Made by a program: the position numbers and the translations under genes. From NCBI GenBank assembly GCA_014649355.1, contig BMSW01000001.1:310001-374000 (forward strand): a stretch of 64,000 nucleotides of DNA, written 5' to 3'. Shown piece by piece: positions 1 to 8,799 of the stretch (position 1 is its first letter; each line of letters begins with the position of its first letter). The DNA comes from Streptomyces althioticus (GTDB lineage: Bacteria > Actinomycetota > Actinomycetes > Streptomycetales > Streptomycetaceae). The notes beneath the pieces were generated by a model. That model ran no database searches. It had not been told where the DNA came from and saw nothing but the letters and a program-made list of their open reading frames with translations.

Positions 1-100
1 GGCCCGCGCGGTGCTCGGACAGGGGACCGTGGAAGGTGAGCCGGGCCAGCCGCGGCGGCTCGGCGGCGAGGGGCGCGGAGGGCGTGTCGGTGTCGGTCAC
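1..100 (-). CDS. N-terminal fragment, possible SAM-dependent methyltransferase (partial)
   Basis: A frame opens at a GTG (bases 98-100) and runs off the left edge without a stop, giving 33 residues that end in LARLTFHGPLSEHRAG. From memory this resembles the start of a Streptomyces class I SAM-dependent methyltransferase family, in which an LTFHGPLSE segment precedes the SAM-binding glycine loop, but the catalytic part lies outside the window. No clear ribosome binding site precedes the GTG. It would be co-directional with and downstream of the isomerase-like gene, 64 bases away. The product name is inference from a short N-terminus only. Confidence 0.4.
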   Translation of the reverse strand, partial: MTDTDTPSAPLAAEPPRLARLTFHGPLSEHRAG

Positions 101-164
101 GGCGGTGACGGTAGCCGCCGCCGGGCCGGCGGCGACACCGGTTTTCGCCCCGCCGCGCCGCCGG

Positions 165-989
165 TCACGGCGTCACCGTGAAGTGGCGGAGGATCGCCGC
201 GGCCAGGTCCTGGTCGCCCTCCGTCTTGATGCGGTCGGCGACCGAGTCCACCGTCACGCGGCCGCAGGCCAGCCGGACGCACGTCTCCCAGTCGAGGGTG
301 AGCGTGGCGGCCGGGCCGAGGGCGGGGGCGGTCTCGAGGGTGCCGCGGCCCTGGATGTCGACGCGGACCGTGCGCAGGAACTCCACCGGGCCGTGGACGT
401 CCACGACCACCGCGGAGCTGCGCGGCGCCTGCGCCAGGTCGGCGACCACGCGCGGCAGTTCGTCGAGCAGGACGTCGCGGGCGACGAGCGCGCCGGGGGA
501 GTCGAGGTCGCCGGGGCGGCCGAGGGCCGTGCGGAGGTCCTGCTCGTGCGCCCACACGTCGAACGCGTGCCGGCGCATCGACTCCTCCAGCGTCAGCTCC
601 GTGCCCAACGGCCCGCGCACCTTGGTGCCGGGGTCGCGGGACTCGTTGCGCAGCTGGCGGTTGCGCCGGATGATCATCAGCTCCAGCTCGGAGGTCATCT
701 CCGGCGCCGTGTGGTGGCGGCGCACGTCGACCTGCATCTCCATGTACCGCTGGTGGTCGTTGGTGACGTGGAACAGGTCGCGCGGCAGCGTGTGGATCGG
801 CCGGGGGTCGCCGTACATCTCCGAGTCGAGGCCGATGACGTGGGAGACCACGTCACGGACCGACCAGCCCGGGCAGGGCGTGCGCCGGTTCCAGTCGGCC
901 TCCGGCAGCGGCTGCACCAGCTCGGATATCGCCTCGATGGAGTGGGACCAGGCGTCGGCGTAGGGCTGGAGGGCGGGATGCAGACTCAC
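165..989 (-). CDS. Maleylpyruvate isomerase family (mycothiol-dependent, DinB-like) protein
   Basis: The 274-residue protein has the N-terminal MDMPI/DinB-like four-helix domain (about residues 10-160), with the W-x-x-R-T-P-C-P-G-W-S-V-R-D-V-V-S-H signature near residues 33-50, whose histidine belongs to the metal site of this superfamily. A smaller alpha/beta domain with SCP-2-like character (about 185-270, containing TLTLDWETCVRLACGR) follows. Family members use mycothiol as thiol cofactor for isomerase or transferase reactions in actinobacteria; the actual substrate here is unknown. It diverges from the nitrilase gene across about 220 bases that include a dispersed hairpin repeat. Confidence 0.85.
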   Translation of the reverse strand: MSLHPALQPYADAWSHSIEAISELVQPLPEADWNRRTPCPGWSVRDVVSHVIGLDSEMYGDPRPIHTLPRDLFHVTNDHQRYMEMQVDVRRHHTAPEMTSELELMIIRRNRQLRNESRDPGTKVRGPLGTELTLEESMRRHAFDVWAHEQDLRTALGRPGDLDSPGALVARDVLLDELPRVVADLAQAPRSSAVVVDVHGPVEFLRTVRVDIQGRGTLETAPALGPAATLTLDWETCVRLACGRVTVDSVADRIKTEGDQDLAAAILRHFTVTP

Positions 990-1073
990 GGAACGGGACC
1001 CCTCGGCGGTCGGTACACGGGCAGGTTGTGGCGGCGGTGCCAGTGGGCGATGGCTGCACTGCGCGGGTGTCTC

Positions 1074-1120
1074 GGGTCTCCCCCGGTTCTCGGCTTCGCT
1101 CGAACCGGCGGGACCCCCAA
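1074..1120. repeat. Dispersed intergenic hairpin repeat
   Basis: The segment has the form GGGTCTCCCCCGGTT - CTCGGCTTCGCTCG - AACCGGCGGGACCCCCA, with complementary outer arms around a CTCGGCTTCGCTCG core. The same core occurs inside the two long repeats near 27.7 and 27.95 kb, so it is a member of a dispersed family. It sits between the divergent isomerase-like and nitrilase-family genes. No function can be assigned. Confidence 0.6.
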
Positions 1121-1208
1121 GTTACGCTGCTGACAGGCACCCCGGCAGTGCTTTCGTGTGACGATCGTAGGCCCGTGGACGCGGGTCGAATGCCAGGACG
1201 GTGGTAGT

Positions 1209-2003
1209 GTGCGCGCTTCCTTGCTGCAAGTCGCCGTGAACGAGGACGAATCGGTCGATTCGCGTCGGCGCCGGGTGGCCGCCCTGGTGCGCGATCAGGC
1301 CGGGGCGGACCTCGTCGTCCTCCCCGAGCTGTGGACCACGGGCGCCTTCGCCTACGAGGGGTTCGGCACCGAGGCGGAACCCCTGGAGGGACCGACGTAC
1401 GAGGCGATGGCCAAGGCGGCGAGCGAGGCCGGCGTCTGGCTGCACGCGGGGTCCGTCCCCGAGCGGGATCCCGACGGCACCCTGTACAACACCTCCCTGG
1501 TCTTCTCCCCGTCCGGCGAACTCGCCGCGTCCTACCGGAAGATCCACCGCTTCGGCTTCGACAAGGGCGAGGCCGTGCTGATGGGGGCGGGCGAGGAGCT
1601 GGTGACGGTCCGTCTGCCGGACACCGTCGTGGGCGTCGCGACCTGTTACGACCTGCGCTTCCCCGAACTCTTCCGCGGTCTGGTCGACGCCGGCGCGGAG
1701 ACCTTCGTCGTCCCGGCGGGCTGGCCCGAACGGCGCCGCGCGCACTGGACGCTGCTGGCGCGGGCGCGCGCGGTGGAGAACCAGGCGTTCGTCCTCGCCT
1801 GCGGAACGGCCGGGACGCACGCGGGAGTTCCGCAGGCGGGCCACTCCGTCGTGGTGGACCCGTGGGGCGAGGTCCTCGCCGAGGCGGGCCCCGGCGAGGA
1901 GGTCCTGACGGTGGACTTCGACCCGGCGACGGTGGCGGGCACCCGGGACCGCTTCCCGGCGCTCAAGGACCGCGTCCTCGGCCTGGACCGCCCCCGCCGC
2001 TGA
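1209..2003 (+). CDS. Carbon-nitrogen hydrolase (nitrilase superfamily), omega-amidase-like
   Basis: The product is a 264-residue single-domain C-N hydrolase. The catalytic triad is visible: Glu40 in VVLPELW, Lys111 in YRKIHRF and Cys146 in TCYDLRFPE. The CYDLRFPE context and short length are typical of the omega-amidase/deaminated-glutathione amidase-like branch, which hydrolyses small amides in the cytoplasm; the exact substrate is not determined. The GTG at 1209 is chosen because GGACGGTGG lies just upstream and residues before it do not resemble the family; an in-frame start at 1158 is possible but less likely. Confidence 0.88.
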   Translation: MRASLLQVAVNEDESVDSRRRRVAALVRDQAGADLVVLPELWTTGAFAYEGFGTEAEPLEGPTYEAMAKAASEAGVWLHAGSVPERDPDGTLYNTSLVFSPSGELAASYRKIHRFGFDKGEAVLMGAGEELVTVRLPDTVVGVATCYDLRFPELFRGLVDAGAETFVVPAGWPERRRAHWTLLARARAVENQAFVLACGTAGTHAGVPQAGHSVVVDPWGEVLAEAGPGEEVLTVDFDPATVAGTRDRFPALKDRVLGLDRPRR

Positions 2004-2039
2004 CCGGGCAGGACGCGCGCCGGTCCGGCGGTCGCCGGG

Positions 2040-2534
2040 CTACTCCTCCCGCTCCTTCTCCGCCAGGTGGATCACGCACACCGCCACGGCGATCAGCAGC
2101 GCCGGGTCGGCGTCGTCGCGCACGATGTCGACGCCGTAGGTGTCGCGGAGGGTGAGCATGCGGCGGGAGATCACCGCGAGGAGTTCGCCGTCGTACTCGA
2201 CGGCGAACTCCCGGTCGAGGATCCGCCCGCTGACGTCCAGCTCGGTGCTGCCGTCCGCCAGGGACACCCGGTAGTGGTTGCGCAGCAGCGACAGCCGCTT
2301 GCGCCGCACCGTCGCGAGCGGCTCGTCGCCCCGCTCGATCACCATGGTGTCCCGCAGCGCGAGCATCTTCTTGTGGATGTCGATGAGCACGTGCCCCTGG
2401 GCGTCCTTCAGCTCGAAGGTGTCCCGCAGCCGCATCGCCTTGCCGTCGACGAGGAAGACCTTGTTGCCGCGGTCGTCCTCGATCCAGTAGTCGTCCCCGA
2501 TGCCGAGGATCCGGTCCCGTACGAGAAATCTCAT
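2040..2534 (-). CDS. LURP-one-related / tubby-like C-terminal fold protein
   Basis: The 164-residue protein is made almost entirely of short beta-strands with repeated R-D-T and G-x-V patterns (RLRDTFELKD, ALRDTMVIERGD, LTLRDTYGVDI). This is the pattern of the LURP-one/scramblase-like beta-barrel family, which has a central hydrophobic helix (IAVAVCVIHLAEKE here, at the C-terminus). There is no signal peptide. Bacterial members have no firmly established function; membrane or lipid association is suspected from the fold. It starts at an ATG 105 bases from and divergent to the thioredoxin-NHL gene. Confidence 0.8.
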   Translation of the reverse strand: MRFLVRDRILGIGDDYWIEDDRGNKVFLVDGKAMRLRDTFELKDAQGHVLIDIHKKMLALRDTMVIERGDEPLATVRRKRLSLLRNHYRVSLADGSTELDVSGRILDREFAVEYDGELLAVISRRMLTLRDTYGVDIVRDDADPALLIAVAVCVIHLAEKEREE

Positions 2535-2639
2535 GCGCCGAGGGGTTCCCCGCCCGGCCCCTTCCGACGCCGCCGCTAGGCCGACGGGCGGAGCCGGTCC
2601 CCGCCCGCGTCCGGTGACCGAGGGTGGCACGCTGGACGT

Positions 2640-4502
2640 ATGGACGACGCCGCCTCCGCTCCTCCCGTCCGCCGCTCCGCACGCGTGCGGGCGCCCGAGC
2701 TCGCGGGGGAGGGCGGCTGGCTGAACACGGGCGGCGCCGCGTACACCCTCGCCGGCCTGCGCGGACGCGTGGTGCTGCTGGACTTCTGGACGTTCGCCTG
2801 CATCAACTGCCTGCACGTCGTCGACGAGCTGCGTGAGCTGGAGGAGCGGCACCGCGACACGCTGGTGGTGATCGGCGTGCACTCGCCGAAGTTCCCGCAC
2901 GAGGCGGAGCACGCGGCGGTGGCGGACGCCGTGGAGCGGTACGCGGTCGCGCATCCCGTCCTGGACGACCCCGAGCTGACGACGTGGACGCAGTACGCGG
3001 TGCGGGCGTGGCCGACGCTGGTGGTCGTCGACCCGGAGGGGTACGTCGTGGCCACGTACTCCGGCGAGGGGCACGTGCCCGAGATCGGGCGCCTGGTGAC
3101 CGAGCTGGAGGCCGAGCACGCCGCGAAGGGCACCCTCCGGCGCGGCGACCTCCCGTACGCGCCGCCGGAGCCGGAGCCGACGGTGCTGCGGTTCCCCGGC
3201 AAGGTGCTGCGGCTGCCGTCGGGGACGTTCCTGGTCACGGACACCACCCGGCACCAGGTGGTGGAGCTGGCCGAGGACGGGGAGACGGTCCTCCGGCGGT
3301 TCGGCAGCGGCGAGCGGGGTCTGGTGGACGGACCGGCCACCCTGGCCCGCTTCCAGGAGCCGCAGGGGCTCACCCTGCTCCCCGACGGCGCCGTGGTCGT
3401 CGCCGACACCGTCAACCACGCCCTGAGGCGCCTCGACCCGGAGTCGGGCGAGGTCACCACCCTCGCCGGCACCGGCTCCCCCTGGCGCCCCGGGAACCCG
3501 ACGGACGGCCCGGCCCGGGAGGTGCGCATGTCCTCTCCCTGGGACGTCGTCCGGTGGCGCGACAAGGTGTGGATCGCGATGGCCGGCATCCACCAGATCT
3601 GGTCCTACGACCCCGCCGCCGGCACGGTCGCCCGCGAGGCCGGGACCGGCGGGGAGCAGCTCGTCGACGGGCCGGCGACGGAGGCCCTGTTCGCGCAGCC
3701 CTCGGGGCTCGCGGTGACGGCGGAAGGGCTGTGGGTGGCCGACTCGGAGAGCTCCGCGCTGCGCCTGCTGGACACGGACGGACGGGTGCGTACGGCCGTC
3801 GGAGCGGGACTGTTCGCCTTCGGGTACCGGGACGGGCCCGCGGACGGGGCGCTGCTCCAGCACCCGCTCGGAGTGACCGCGCTGCCCGACGGCTCCCTGG
3901 CGGTCTGCGACACCTACAACCAGGCCCTGCGCCGCTACGACCCGGCCACCGGCGAGGTGACCACGCTGGCCGGTGACCTGCGTGAGCCCAGCGGCGCGGT
4001 GGTCGTCGGCGAGGACGTCGTGGTGGTGGAGTCGGCGCGCCACCGGCTGACCAGGCTGCGGCTGCCCGCCGAGGTGCTGGGCCCGCGGACGGACACGGAG
4101 AGGTCCGTCACCGGGGTCGCCGTCGGTCCCGTGCGTCTGGACGTGGTCTTCACCCCGCCGCCCGGCCAGAAGCTCGACACGCGGGACGGCCCCGCGACCC
4201 GCCTGCTCGTGTCCGCCTCACCGCCCGAGCTGCTGCGCAGCGGAGAGGGCGCGGGGAGTGACCTCTCCCGCGCCCTCGAGACGGACCCCGCCGTGGGGCA
4301 GGGGGTGCTGCATGTCGTGGCGACGGCGGCTGCGTGCGACGCCGACCCGGGGGTGCTCCATCCGGCCTGCCATGTGCACCGCCGTGAGTGGCGGCTGCCC
4401 GTGCGTCCCGGCGCGGGAGGCACGGACCGGCTGGTCCTGGAGCTGTCCGGTGCGGACGGCCCGGGTCCGGCGTCCGGTCAGGCGCCGTACCCGTCGCTGT
4501 AG
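2640..4502 (+). CDS. Thioredoxin-like/NHL beta-propeller fusion protein (NHLRC2-like)
   Basis: The 620-residue protein starts with a thioredoxin/TlpA-like domain (about residues 20-155) carrying the redox motif C-I-N-C in FWTFACINCLHV. An NHL-repeat beta-propeller follows (about 180-480; repeats such as GLTLLPDGAVVVADTVNHALRRLD and GVTALPDGSLAVCDTYNQALRRYD), then a C-terminal beta domain. This is the architecture of animal NHLRC2 and its bacterial homologues. No signal peptide is obvious, so a cytoplasmic redox role is inferred. Its stop overlaps the convergent small membrane-protein gene by 25 bases. Confidence 0.88.
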   Translation: MDDAASAPPVRRSARVRAPELAGEGGWLNTGGAAYTLAGLRGRVVLLDFWTFACINCLHVVDELRELEERHRDTLVVIGVHSPKFPHEAEHAAVADAVERYAVAHPVLDDPELTTWTQYAVRAWPTLVVVDPEGYVVATYSGEGHVPEIGRLVTELEAEHAAKGTLRRGDLPYAPPEPEPTVLRFPGKVLRLPSGTFLVTDTTRHQVVELAEDGETVLRRFGSGERGLVDGPATLARFQEPQGLTLLPDGAVVVADTVNHALRRLDPESGEVTTLAGTGSPWRPGNPTDGPAREVRMSSPWDVVRWRDKVWIAMAGIHQIWSYDPAAGTVAREAGTGGEQLVDGPATEALFAQPSGLAVTAEGLWVADSESSALRLLDTDGRVRTAVGAGLFAFGYRDGPADGALLQHPLGVTALPDGSLAVCDTYNQALRRYDPATGEVTTLAGDLREPSGAVVVGEDVVVVESARHRLTRLRLPAEVLGPRTDTERSVTGVAVGPVRLDVVFTPPPGQKLDTRDGPATRLLVSASPPELLRSGEGAGSDLSRALETDPAVGQGVLHVVATAAACDADPGVLHPACHVHRREWRLPVRPGAGGTDRLVLELSGADGPGPASGQAPYPSL

Positions 4503-4735
4503 CCGTCGCGCGTGTGGTGGTGCGCACGCGCCGGGTCGTCGACCACCGGGGTGGCGGGGGGCACCACGACCCGCCGACGCCGGGCGATGCTGCTGAAGGT
4601 CGCGACGCCGATCAGTCCGACGATCATGAAGATGATGCCGACCAGGTCAAGGTTGACACCCTGCATGTCCCAGTCGGTCGCGAACGTGAGGATTGCTCCC
4701 ACGGCGATGAGGATGATGCATCCGCCGAGGCCCAT
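4478..4735 (-). CDS. Small two-span membrane protein, DUF6458-like
   Basis: The 85-residue protein has two hydrophobic segments (about residues 4-20, GGCIILIAVGAILTFA, and 29-49, VGIIFMIVGLIGVATF) separated by the loop TDWDMQGVNLDLVG. A basic SIARRRR stretch and a polar His-rich tail follow. That layout matches the DUF6458 family of actinobacteria, whose function is unknown. The ATG at 4733-4735 is preferred over upstream in-frame codons because it places the conserved hydrophobic segment at the N-terminus. The 3' end overlaps the convergent thioredoxin-NHL gene. Confidence 0.75.
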   Translation of the reverse strand: MGLGGCIILIAVGAILTFATDWDMQGVNLDLVGIIFMIVGLIGVATFSSIARRRRVVVPPATPVVDDPARAHHHTRDGYSDGYGA

Positions 4736-4861
4736 AGGTGTCGCCTCCCTGTCCGGTCTTTCCGGTGCGACCCGAGTACCCGCGGGGAGGGCTCCCATGC
4801 GCCGCCCGGCGCACGGGAGTTGACCTTCGCTCAGGACGCCGCTGGTGGGAGGCGGTCCGAA

Positions 4862-6160
4862 CTAGCCCTCCAGGAAGGCCGTCAGCGCGTTCGCCAGCAG
4901 GAACGGGTCCTTGGCGCCGCAGAGTTCGCGGACGCTGTGCATCGACAGGATGGCCACGCCGATGTCGACCGTCCTGATGCCGTGCCGGGCCGCGGTGATC
5001 GGGCCGATCGTGGTGCCGCACGGCATCGCGTTGTTGGAGACGAACGTCTGGAAGGGCACCCCGGCCTTCTCGCAGGCCGCGGCGAACACCGCGCGGCCCG
5101 AACCGTCCGTGGCGTAGCGGTTGTTGACGTTGACCTTGAGGATGGGGCCGCCGTCGACGCGCGGGTGGTGCGTCGGGTCGTGCCGCTCCGCGTAGTTGGG
5201 GTGCACGGCGTGGCCGGTGTCGGAGGACAGGCAGACGGTGGCGGCGAAGGCGCGGGCCCGGTCCTCGTACGTCCCGCCGCGGGCGAGGACCGAGCGCTCC
5301 AGGACGCTGCCGAGCAGCGGGCCGTCCGCGCCGGTGTCGGACTGGGAGCCGTTCTCCTCGTGGTCGAAGGCGGCGAGCACGGGGATGTACGGCAGCTCCG
5401 GGCCGCGTGCGGCCGCCGCGGCGAGCGCGGCCGTGCCGGCGTGCACGGACAGCAGGTTGTCCATGCGCGGGCCCGCCACCAGCTCGCGGTCGCGGCCCAG
5501 GTAGGCGGGCGGCTCGACGGGGTGCACCATCAGGTCCCAGCCGGTGACCGAGCCCTCGGCGAGCCCCGCGGTCTCCTCCAGGAAGGCGATGAGGTCGCCG
5601 TCGCGGACGTCCTCGCCCAGGCCCCACACCGGCTGCATGTGCCGCTGCTTGTCGAGCTTGAGGCCGTCGGAGTTGACGGCGCGGTCCAGGTGGATGGCGA
5701 GCTGGGGGACCCGCAGCAGCGGCCGGTCCACGTCGACCAGGCGGGTCGTGCCGTCGCGCAGGGACAGCCGCCTGGCCAGGCCCAGGTCGCGGTCGAGCCA
5801 GGAGTTGAGCAGCGGTCCGCCGTAGATCTCCACGGCCACCTGGCGCCAGCCGTGCGCCCCGCTGTCGGGCCGCGGCTTCACGCGCAGGTTCGGGGAGTCG
5901 GTGTGGGCGCCGACGATCCGGAACGGCGTGTGCGCCGCGGCCCCTTCGGGGACGTACCAGGCGATGATCGCACCGCCGCGCAGCACGTACTTGCCGCCTG
6001 CCGTGCCGTCCCAGGCGTCCGTCTCCGCGACCTGCCTGAAGCCCGCCTTCTCCAGCCGCTCGGCGGCGTTCGCCACGGCGTGGTACGGCGTGGGGCTCGC
6101 CGCGAGGAAGGACATGAGGTCGTCGGTGTGGCCGCGGTCGAAGCGGGGGGGTTCGCTCAT
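4862..6160 (-). CDS. apeB: M18 family aminopeptidase (aminopeptidase 2)
   Basis: The 432-residue length and all hallmarks are those of M18 dinuclear-zinc aminopeptidases, which remove N-terminal (often acidic) residues from peptides in the cytoplasm as large oligomers. Visible metal and active-site motifs are GAHTDSPNLRVKP, the bridging-Asp segment GPRMDNLLSVHA, AAFDHEENGS (catalytic and metal glutamates), CLSSDTGHAVHPNY and, near the C-terminus, SMHSVRELCG. A short terminator-like hairpin separates it from the acyl-CoA dehydrogenase gene upstream on the same strand. Confidence 0.93.
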   Translation of the reverse strand: MSEPPRFDRGHTDDLMSFLAASPTPYHAVANAAERLEKAGFRQVAETDAWDGTAGGKYVLRGGAIIAWYVPEGAAAHTPFRIVGAHTDSPNLRVKPRPDSGAHGWRQVAVEIYGGPLLNSWLDRDLGLARRLSLRDGTTRLVDVDRPLLRVPQLAIHLDRAVNSDGLKLDKQRHMQPVWGLGEDVRDGDLIAFLEETAGLAEGSVTGWDLMVHPVEPPAYLGRDRELVAGPRMDNLLSVHAGTAALAAAAARGPELPYIPVLAAFDHEENGSQSDTGADGPLLGSVLERSVLARGGTYEDRARAFAATVCLSSDTGHAVHPNYAERHDPTHHPRVDGGPILKVNVNNRYATDGSGRAVFAAACEKAGVPFQTFVSNNAMPCGTTIGPITAARHGIRTVDIGVAILSMHSVRELCGAKDPFLLANALTAFLEG

Positions 6161-6180
6161 GGGTTCACCTTAACGAGCGG

Positions 6181-6214
6181 GAGGGCCCGCCTCCCTGTGC
6201 GGGAGCGGGCCCTC
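6181..6214 (-). terminator. Terminator of the acyl-CoA dehydrogenase gene
   Basis: Perfect 10-base arms (GAGGGCCCGC and GCGGGCCCTC) enclose a 14-base loop that contains its own TCCC/GGGA pairing. It lies 17 bases past the acyl-CoA dehydrogenase stop codon. Confidence 0.7.
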
Positions 6215-6230
6215 TCGGAGCGGGGAGGGA

Positions 6231-8057
6231 CTAGAACGCCGCCTCGTCCAGCTCCATCAGGTCCAGCTCGACGCCCTCGGCGACCTTGCGGGCCAGGGTG
6301 ACGCCCGGCAGGACGTTGGCCGCGAAGAACTTCGCCGCCGCGATCTTGCCGGTGTAGAACGCCTTGTCCTTGGCGGAGGCCGTCGGGAGCTTCTCGGCGG
6401 CGATCGCGGCGTGCTTGAGCAGCAGGTAGCCGACGACGACGTCACCGGAGGCCATCAGCAGGCGGGTGGTGTTCAGGCCCACCTTGTAGATGTTCTTGGT
6501 GTCCTTCTCGGTGGCCGCGAGGTCGGTGAGCATCAGGCCGACGATGGCCTCCAGCTCGACGGCCGCCTTGGCCAGGTGCTCGCGGGCGCCCGCCAGCTCC
6601 TCGCCGCCCTCGCCGACCGCGAGGAACTTCTTGATGTCCTCGGCGAGCGAGTTCAGCGCGGCGCCCTGGTTGCGGACGATCTTCCGGAAGAAGAAGTCCT
6701 GGCCCTGGATCGCGGTGGTGCCCTCGTAGAGGGTGTCGATCTTGGCGTCCCGGATGTACTGCTCGATCGGGTACTCCTGCAGGAAGCCGGAGCCGCCGAA
6801 GGTCTGCAGCGACTGGGCGAGCTGCTCGTAGGCCTTCTCGGAGCCGTAGCCCTTGACGATCGGCAGGAGCAGGTCGTTCATCGCGTGCTCGGTGGAGGCG
6901 TCCTCGCCGTTGGCCTCCTTGAGCTGGATGGCGTCCTGGACCGAGGCGGTGTACATCACCAGGGCGCGCATGCCCTCCGCGTACGCCTTCTGCGTCATGA
7001 GCGAGCGGCGCACGTCGGGGTGGTGGGTGATGGTGACCTTGGGGGCGGTCTTGTCCATGAAGTTCGCCAGGTCGGGACCCTGGACGCGCTCCTTGGCGTA
7101 CTCCAGGGCGTTGAGGTAGCCCGTGGACAGCGTGGAGATCGCCTTCGTGCCGACCATCATGCGGGCGAACTCGATGATGCGGAACATCTGGCGGATGCCG
7201 TCGTGCTTGTCGCCGATCAGCCAGCCCTTGGCGGGGTGCTTGTCGCCGAACGTCATCTCGCACGTGTTGGAGGCCTTCAGGCCCATCTTGTGCTCGACGT
7301 TCGTGGCGTAGACGCCGTTGCGCTCGCCCAGCTCGCCGGTCTCGAAGTCGAACTCGTACTTCGGGACGAGGAAGAGGGACAGGCCCTTGGTGCCCGGGCC
7401 CGCGCCCTCGGGGCGGGCGAGCACGTAGTGGAGGATGTTCTCCGACATGTCGTGCTCACCGGACGTGATGAAGCGCTTCACGCCCTCGATGTGCCAGGAG
7501 CCGTCCTCCTGCTGCACGGCCTTGGTGCGGCCGGCGCCGACGTCCGAGCCGGCGTCCGGCTCGGTGAGCACCATCGTGGAGCCCCACTGCTTCTCCGTGG
7601 CGATCTTCGCGATGTGCTTCTGGACCTCGTTGCCCTCCTCGAAGAGGATGCCCGCGAAGGCGGGGCCCGAGGAGTACATCCACACGGCCGGGTTGGCGCC
7701 CAGGATCAGCTCGGCGTAGGCCCAGATGAGGGAGCGGGGCGAGGTGGTGCCGCCGATCTCCTCGGGCAGGCCGAGCCGCCAGTACTCGGAGTCCATGAAG
7801 GCCTGGTAGCTCTTCTTGAAGGACGCGGGGACCGGCGCCGTGTTGGTCTCCGGGTCGAAGACCGGCGGGTTGCGGTCCGCGTCGGCGAAGGACTCCGCGA
7901 GCTCGTTCTCGGAGAGGCGGGCCAGCTCCTCCAGGATGCTCTTAGCGGTCTCGACGTCCATCTCCTCGAACGGGCCCGTGCCGTACAGCTTGTCGCGCCC
8001 GAGTACCTCGAAGAGGTTGAACTCGATGTCGCGGAGATTCGACTTGTAGTGCCCCAT
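6231..8057 (-). CDS. Acyl-CoA dehydrogenase, FadE5-like long form
   Basis: The 608-residue flavoprotein has the N-terminal helical acyl-CoA dehydrogenase domain (with an additional N-terminal segment to about residue 75), the beta-barrel middle domain ([19 protein letters not shown] near residues 165-185), the FAD-binding helical domain and an extra C-terminal domain (about 470-600), as in FadE5-type enzymes. The catalytic glutamate region is [15 protein letters not shown]. It catalyses the first step of fatty-acyl-CoA beta-oxidation. An operator-like double dyad lies 60-96 bases upstream, suggesting repression by a TetR-type acyl-CoA sensor not encoded in this window. Confidence 0.92.
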   Translation of the reverse strand: MGHYKSNLRDIEFNLFEVLGRDKLYGTGPFEEMDVETAKSILEELARLSENELAESFADADRNPPVFDPETNTAPVPASFKKSYQAFMDSEYWRLGLPEEIGGTTSPRSLIWAYAELILGANPAVWMYSSGPAFAGILFEEGNEVQKHIAKIATEKQWGSTMVLTEPDAGSDVGAGRTKAVQQEDGSWHIEGVKRFITSGEHDMSENILHYVLARPEGAGPGTKGLSLFLVPKYEFDFETGELGERNGVYATNVEHKMGLKASNTCEMTFGDKHPAKGWLIGDKHDGIRQMFRIIEFARMMVGTKAISTLSTGYLNALEYAKERVQGPDLANFMDKTAPKVTITHHPDVRRSLMTQKAYAEGMRALVMYTASVQDAIQLKEANGEDASTEHAMNDLLLPIVKGYGSEKAYEQLAQSLQTFGGSGFLQEYPIEQYIRDAKIDTLYEGTTAIQGQDFFFRKIVRNQGAALNSLAEDIKKFLAVGEGGEELAGAREHLAKAAVELEAIVGLMLTDLAATEKDTKNIYKVGLNTTRLLMASGDVVVGYLLLKHAAIAAEKLPTASAKDKAFYTGKIAAAKFFAANVLPGVTLARKVAEGVELDLMELDEAAF

Positions 8058-8116
8058 GGCGACGGCTCCGTTTGAGAGGGATCGGCGAGGGACTGATTCC
8101 TCGCAACTGATTCACG

Positions 8117-8153
8117 TACCGACAAGTAGCTACGATGATGCTACCCGTCGGTA
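8117..8153. promoter_or_regulatory. Double-dyad operator upstream of acyl-CoA dehydrogenase
   Basis: Two inverted copies of TACCGACNNGTAGC face each other: TACCGACAAGTAGC, then nine bases, then GCTACCCGTCGGTA. Outer arms (TACCGAC/GTCGGTA) and inner arms (GTAGC/GCTAC) are all exact. Its position between the divergent acyl-CoA dehydrogenase and SseB genes, and its symmetry, suggest a TetR-family binding site; the regulator is unknown. Confidence 0.65.
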
Positions 8154-8220
8154 ATAAGAAGCAACCCCGATCCGGACATCTGTGACCCAGCCCTCGCGCC
8201 GGGTCAGTAGTCTGTGCGCC

Positions 8221-8685
8221 ATGTACGGCTACGACCAGAGTGCGGGGACCCAGCAGGGTTACGTGCCGCCGCAGCAGACGATGCCGGGCGGGTACGGGCA
8301 GCAGGCGCCGGCGTATCCCGAACCGTCCGCGCCCTCGCTCGCCGACGCCGTGCGCGCGTTCACCACGGGCCAGATGGCGGCGGAGGACTTCCAGCAGATC
8401 TTCGCGACGTCCAAGGTCTACTGCCCGCGCGGTGACAACCCCGGCTTCCTCGCCCTGCACAACACCCAGCAGCCCGTGATCCCGATGTTCACGTCGCTCA
8501 AGGAGCTGCGGCGGTACGCCGGCAAGGAGTCCAAGTACTTCGTGATCACCGGCGCCGAGGTGATCGACCTGCTGCCCACCGGCTACGGCTTCGTCCTCGA
8601 CATGGAGGGCGAGCACCGGATGGTGTTCGACGCCAAGGCCGTCGAGCAGATGGTCGAGTTCGCGATGCGCCGTATGTATGGCTGA
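8221..8685 (+). CDS. SseB family protein
   Basis: The 154-residue protein has a Gly/Gln/Pro-rich N-terminal tail (about residues 1-35) followed by an SseB N-terminal-type domain (about 40-150) including MFTSLKELRRYAGKESKYFVITG and VLDMEGEHRMVFDAKAVEQM. SseB domains are widespread in Streptomyces and their biochemical role is not settled. The ATG at 8221 is preferred over an in-frame codon at 8182 because MYGYDQS is a typical family start. A strong hairpin terminator follows 23 bases after the stop. Confidence 0.8.
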   Translation: MYGYDQSAGTQQGYVPPQQTMPGGYGQQAPAYPEPSAPSLADAVRAFTTGQMAAEDFQQIFATSKVYCPRGDNPGFLALHNTQQPVIPMFTSLKELRRYAGKESKYFVITGAEVIDLLPTGYGFVLDMEGEHRMVFDAKAVEQMVEFAMRRMYG

Positions 8686-8708
8686 CGCCCGGCCCCACGA
8701 CCGCACGG

Positions 8709-8734
8709 AGCCCGGAGGGAATTCCCTCCGGGCT
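8709..8734 (+). terminator. Terminator after the SseB gene
   Basis: Twelve-base perfect arms (AGCCCGGAGGGA / TCCCTCCGGGCT) with a two-base loop, followed by TTTG. Confidence 0.85.
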
Positions 8735-8747
8735 TTGTCGGTTCGGG

Positions 8748-8777
8748 GTGACAAGAAGTTCAACGCTCAACTAAAGT
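8748..8777 (+). promoter_or_regulatory. Putative promoter of the pirin gene
   Basis: GTGACA (8748-8753) and TAAAGT (8772-8777) are separated by 18 bases, in front of a GAGGAGGT ribosome binding site and the ATG at 8800. The promoter and start region therefore look intact even though the encoded protein is short. Confidence 0.4.
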
Positions 8778-8799
8778 GGGCGTACCCGAGGAGGTACCG

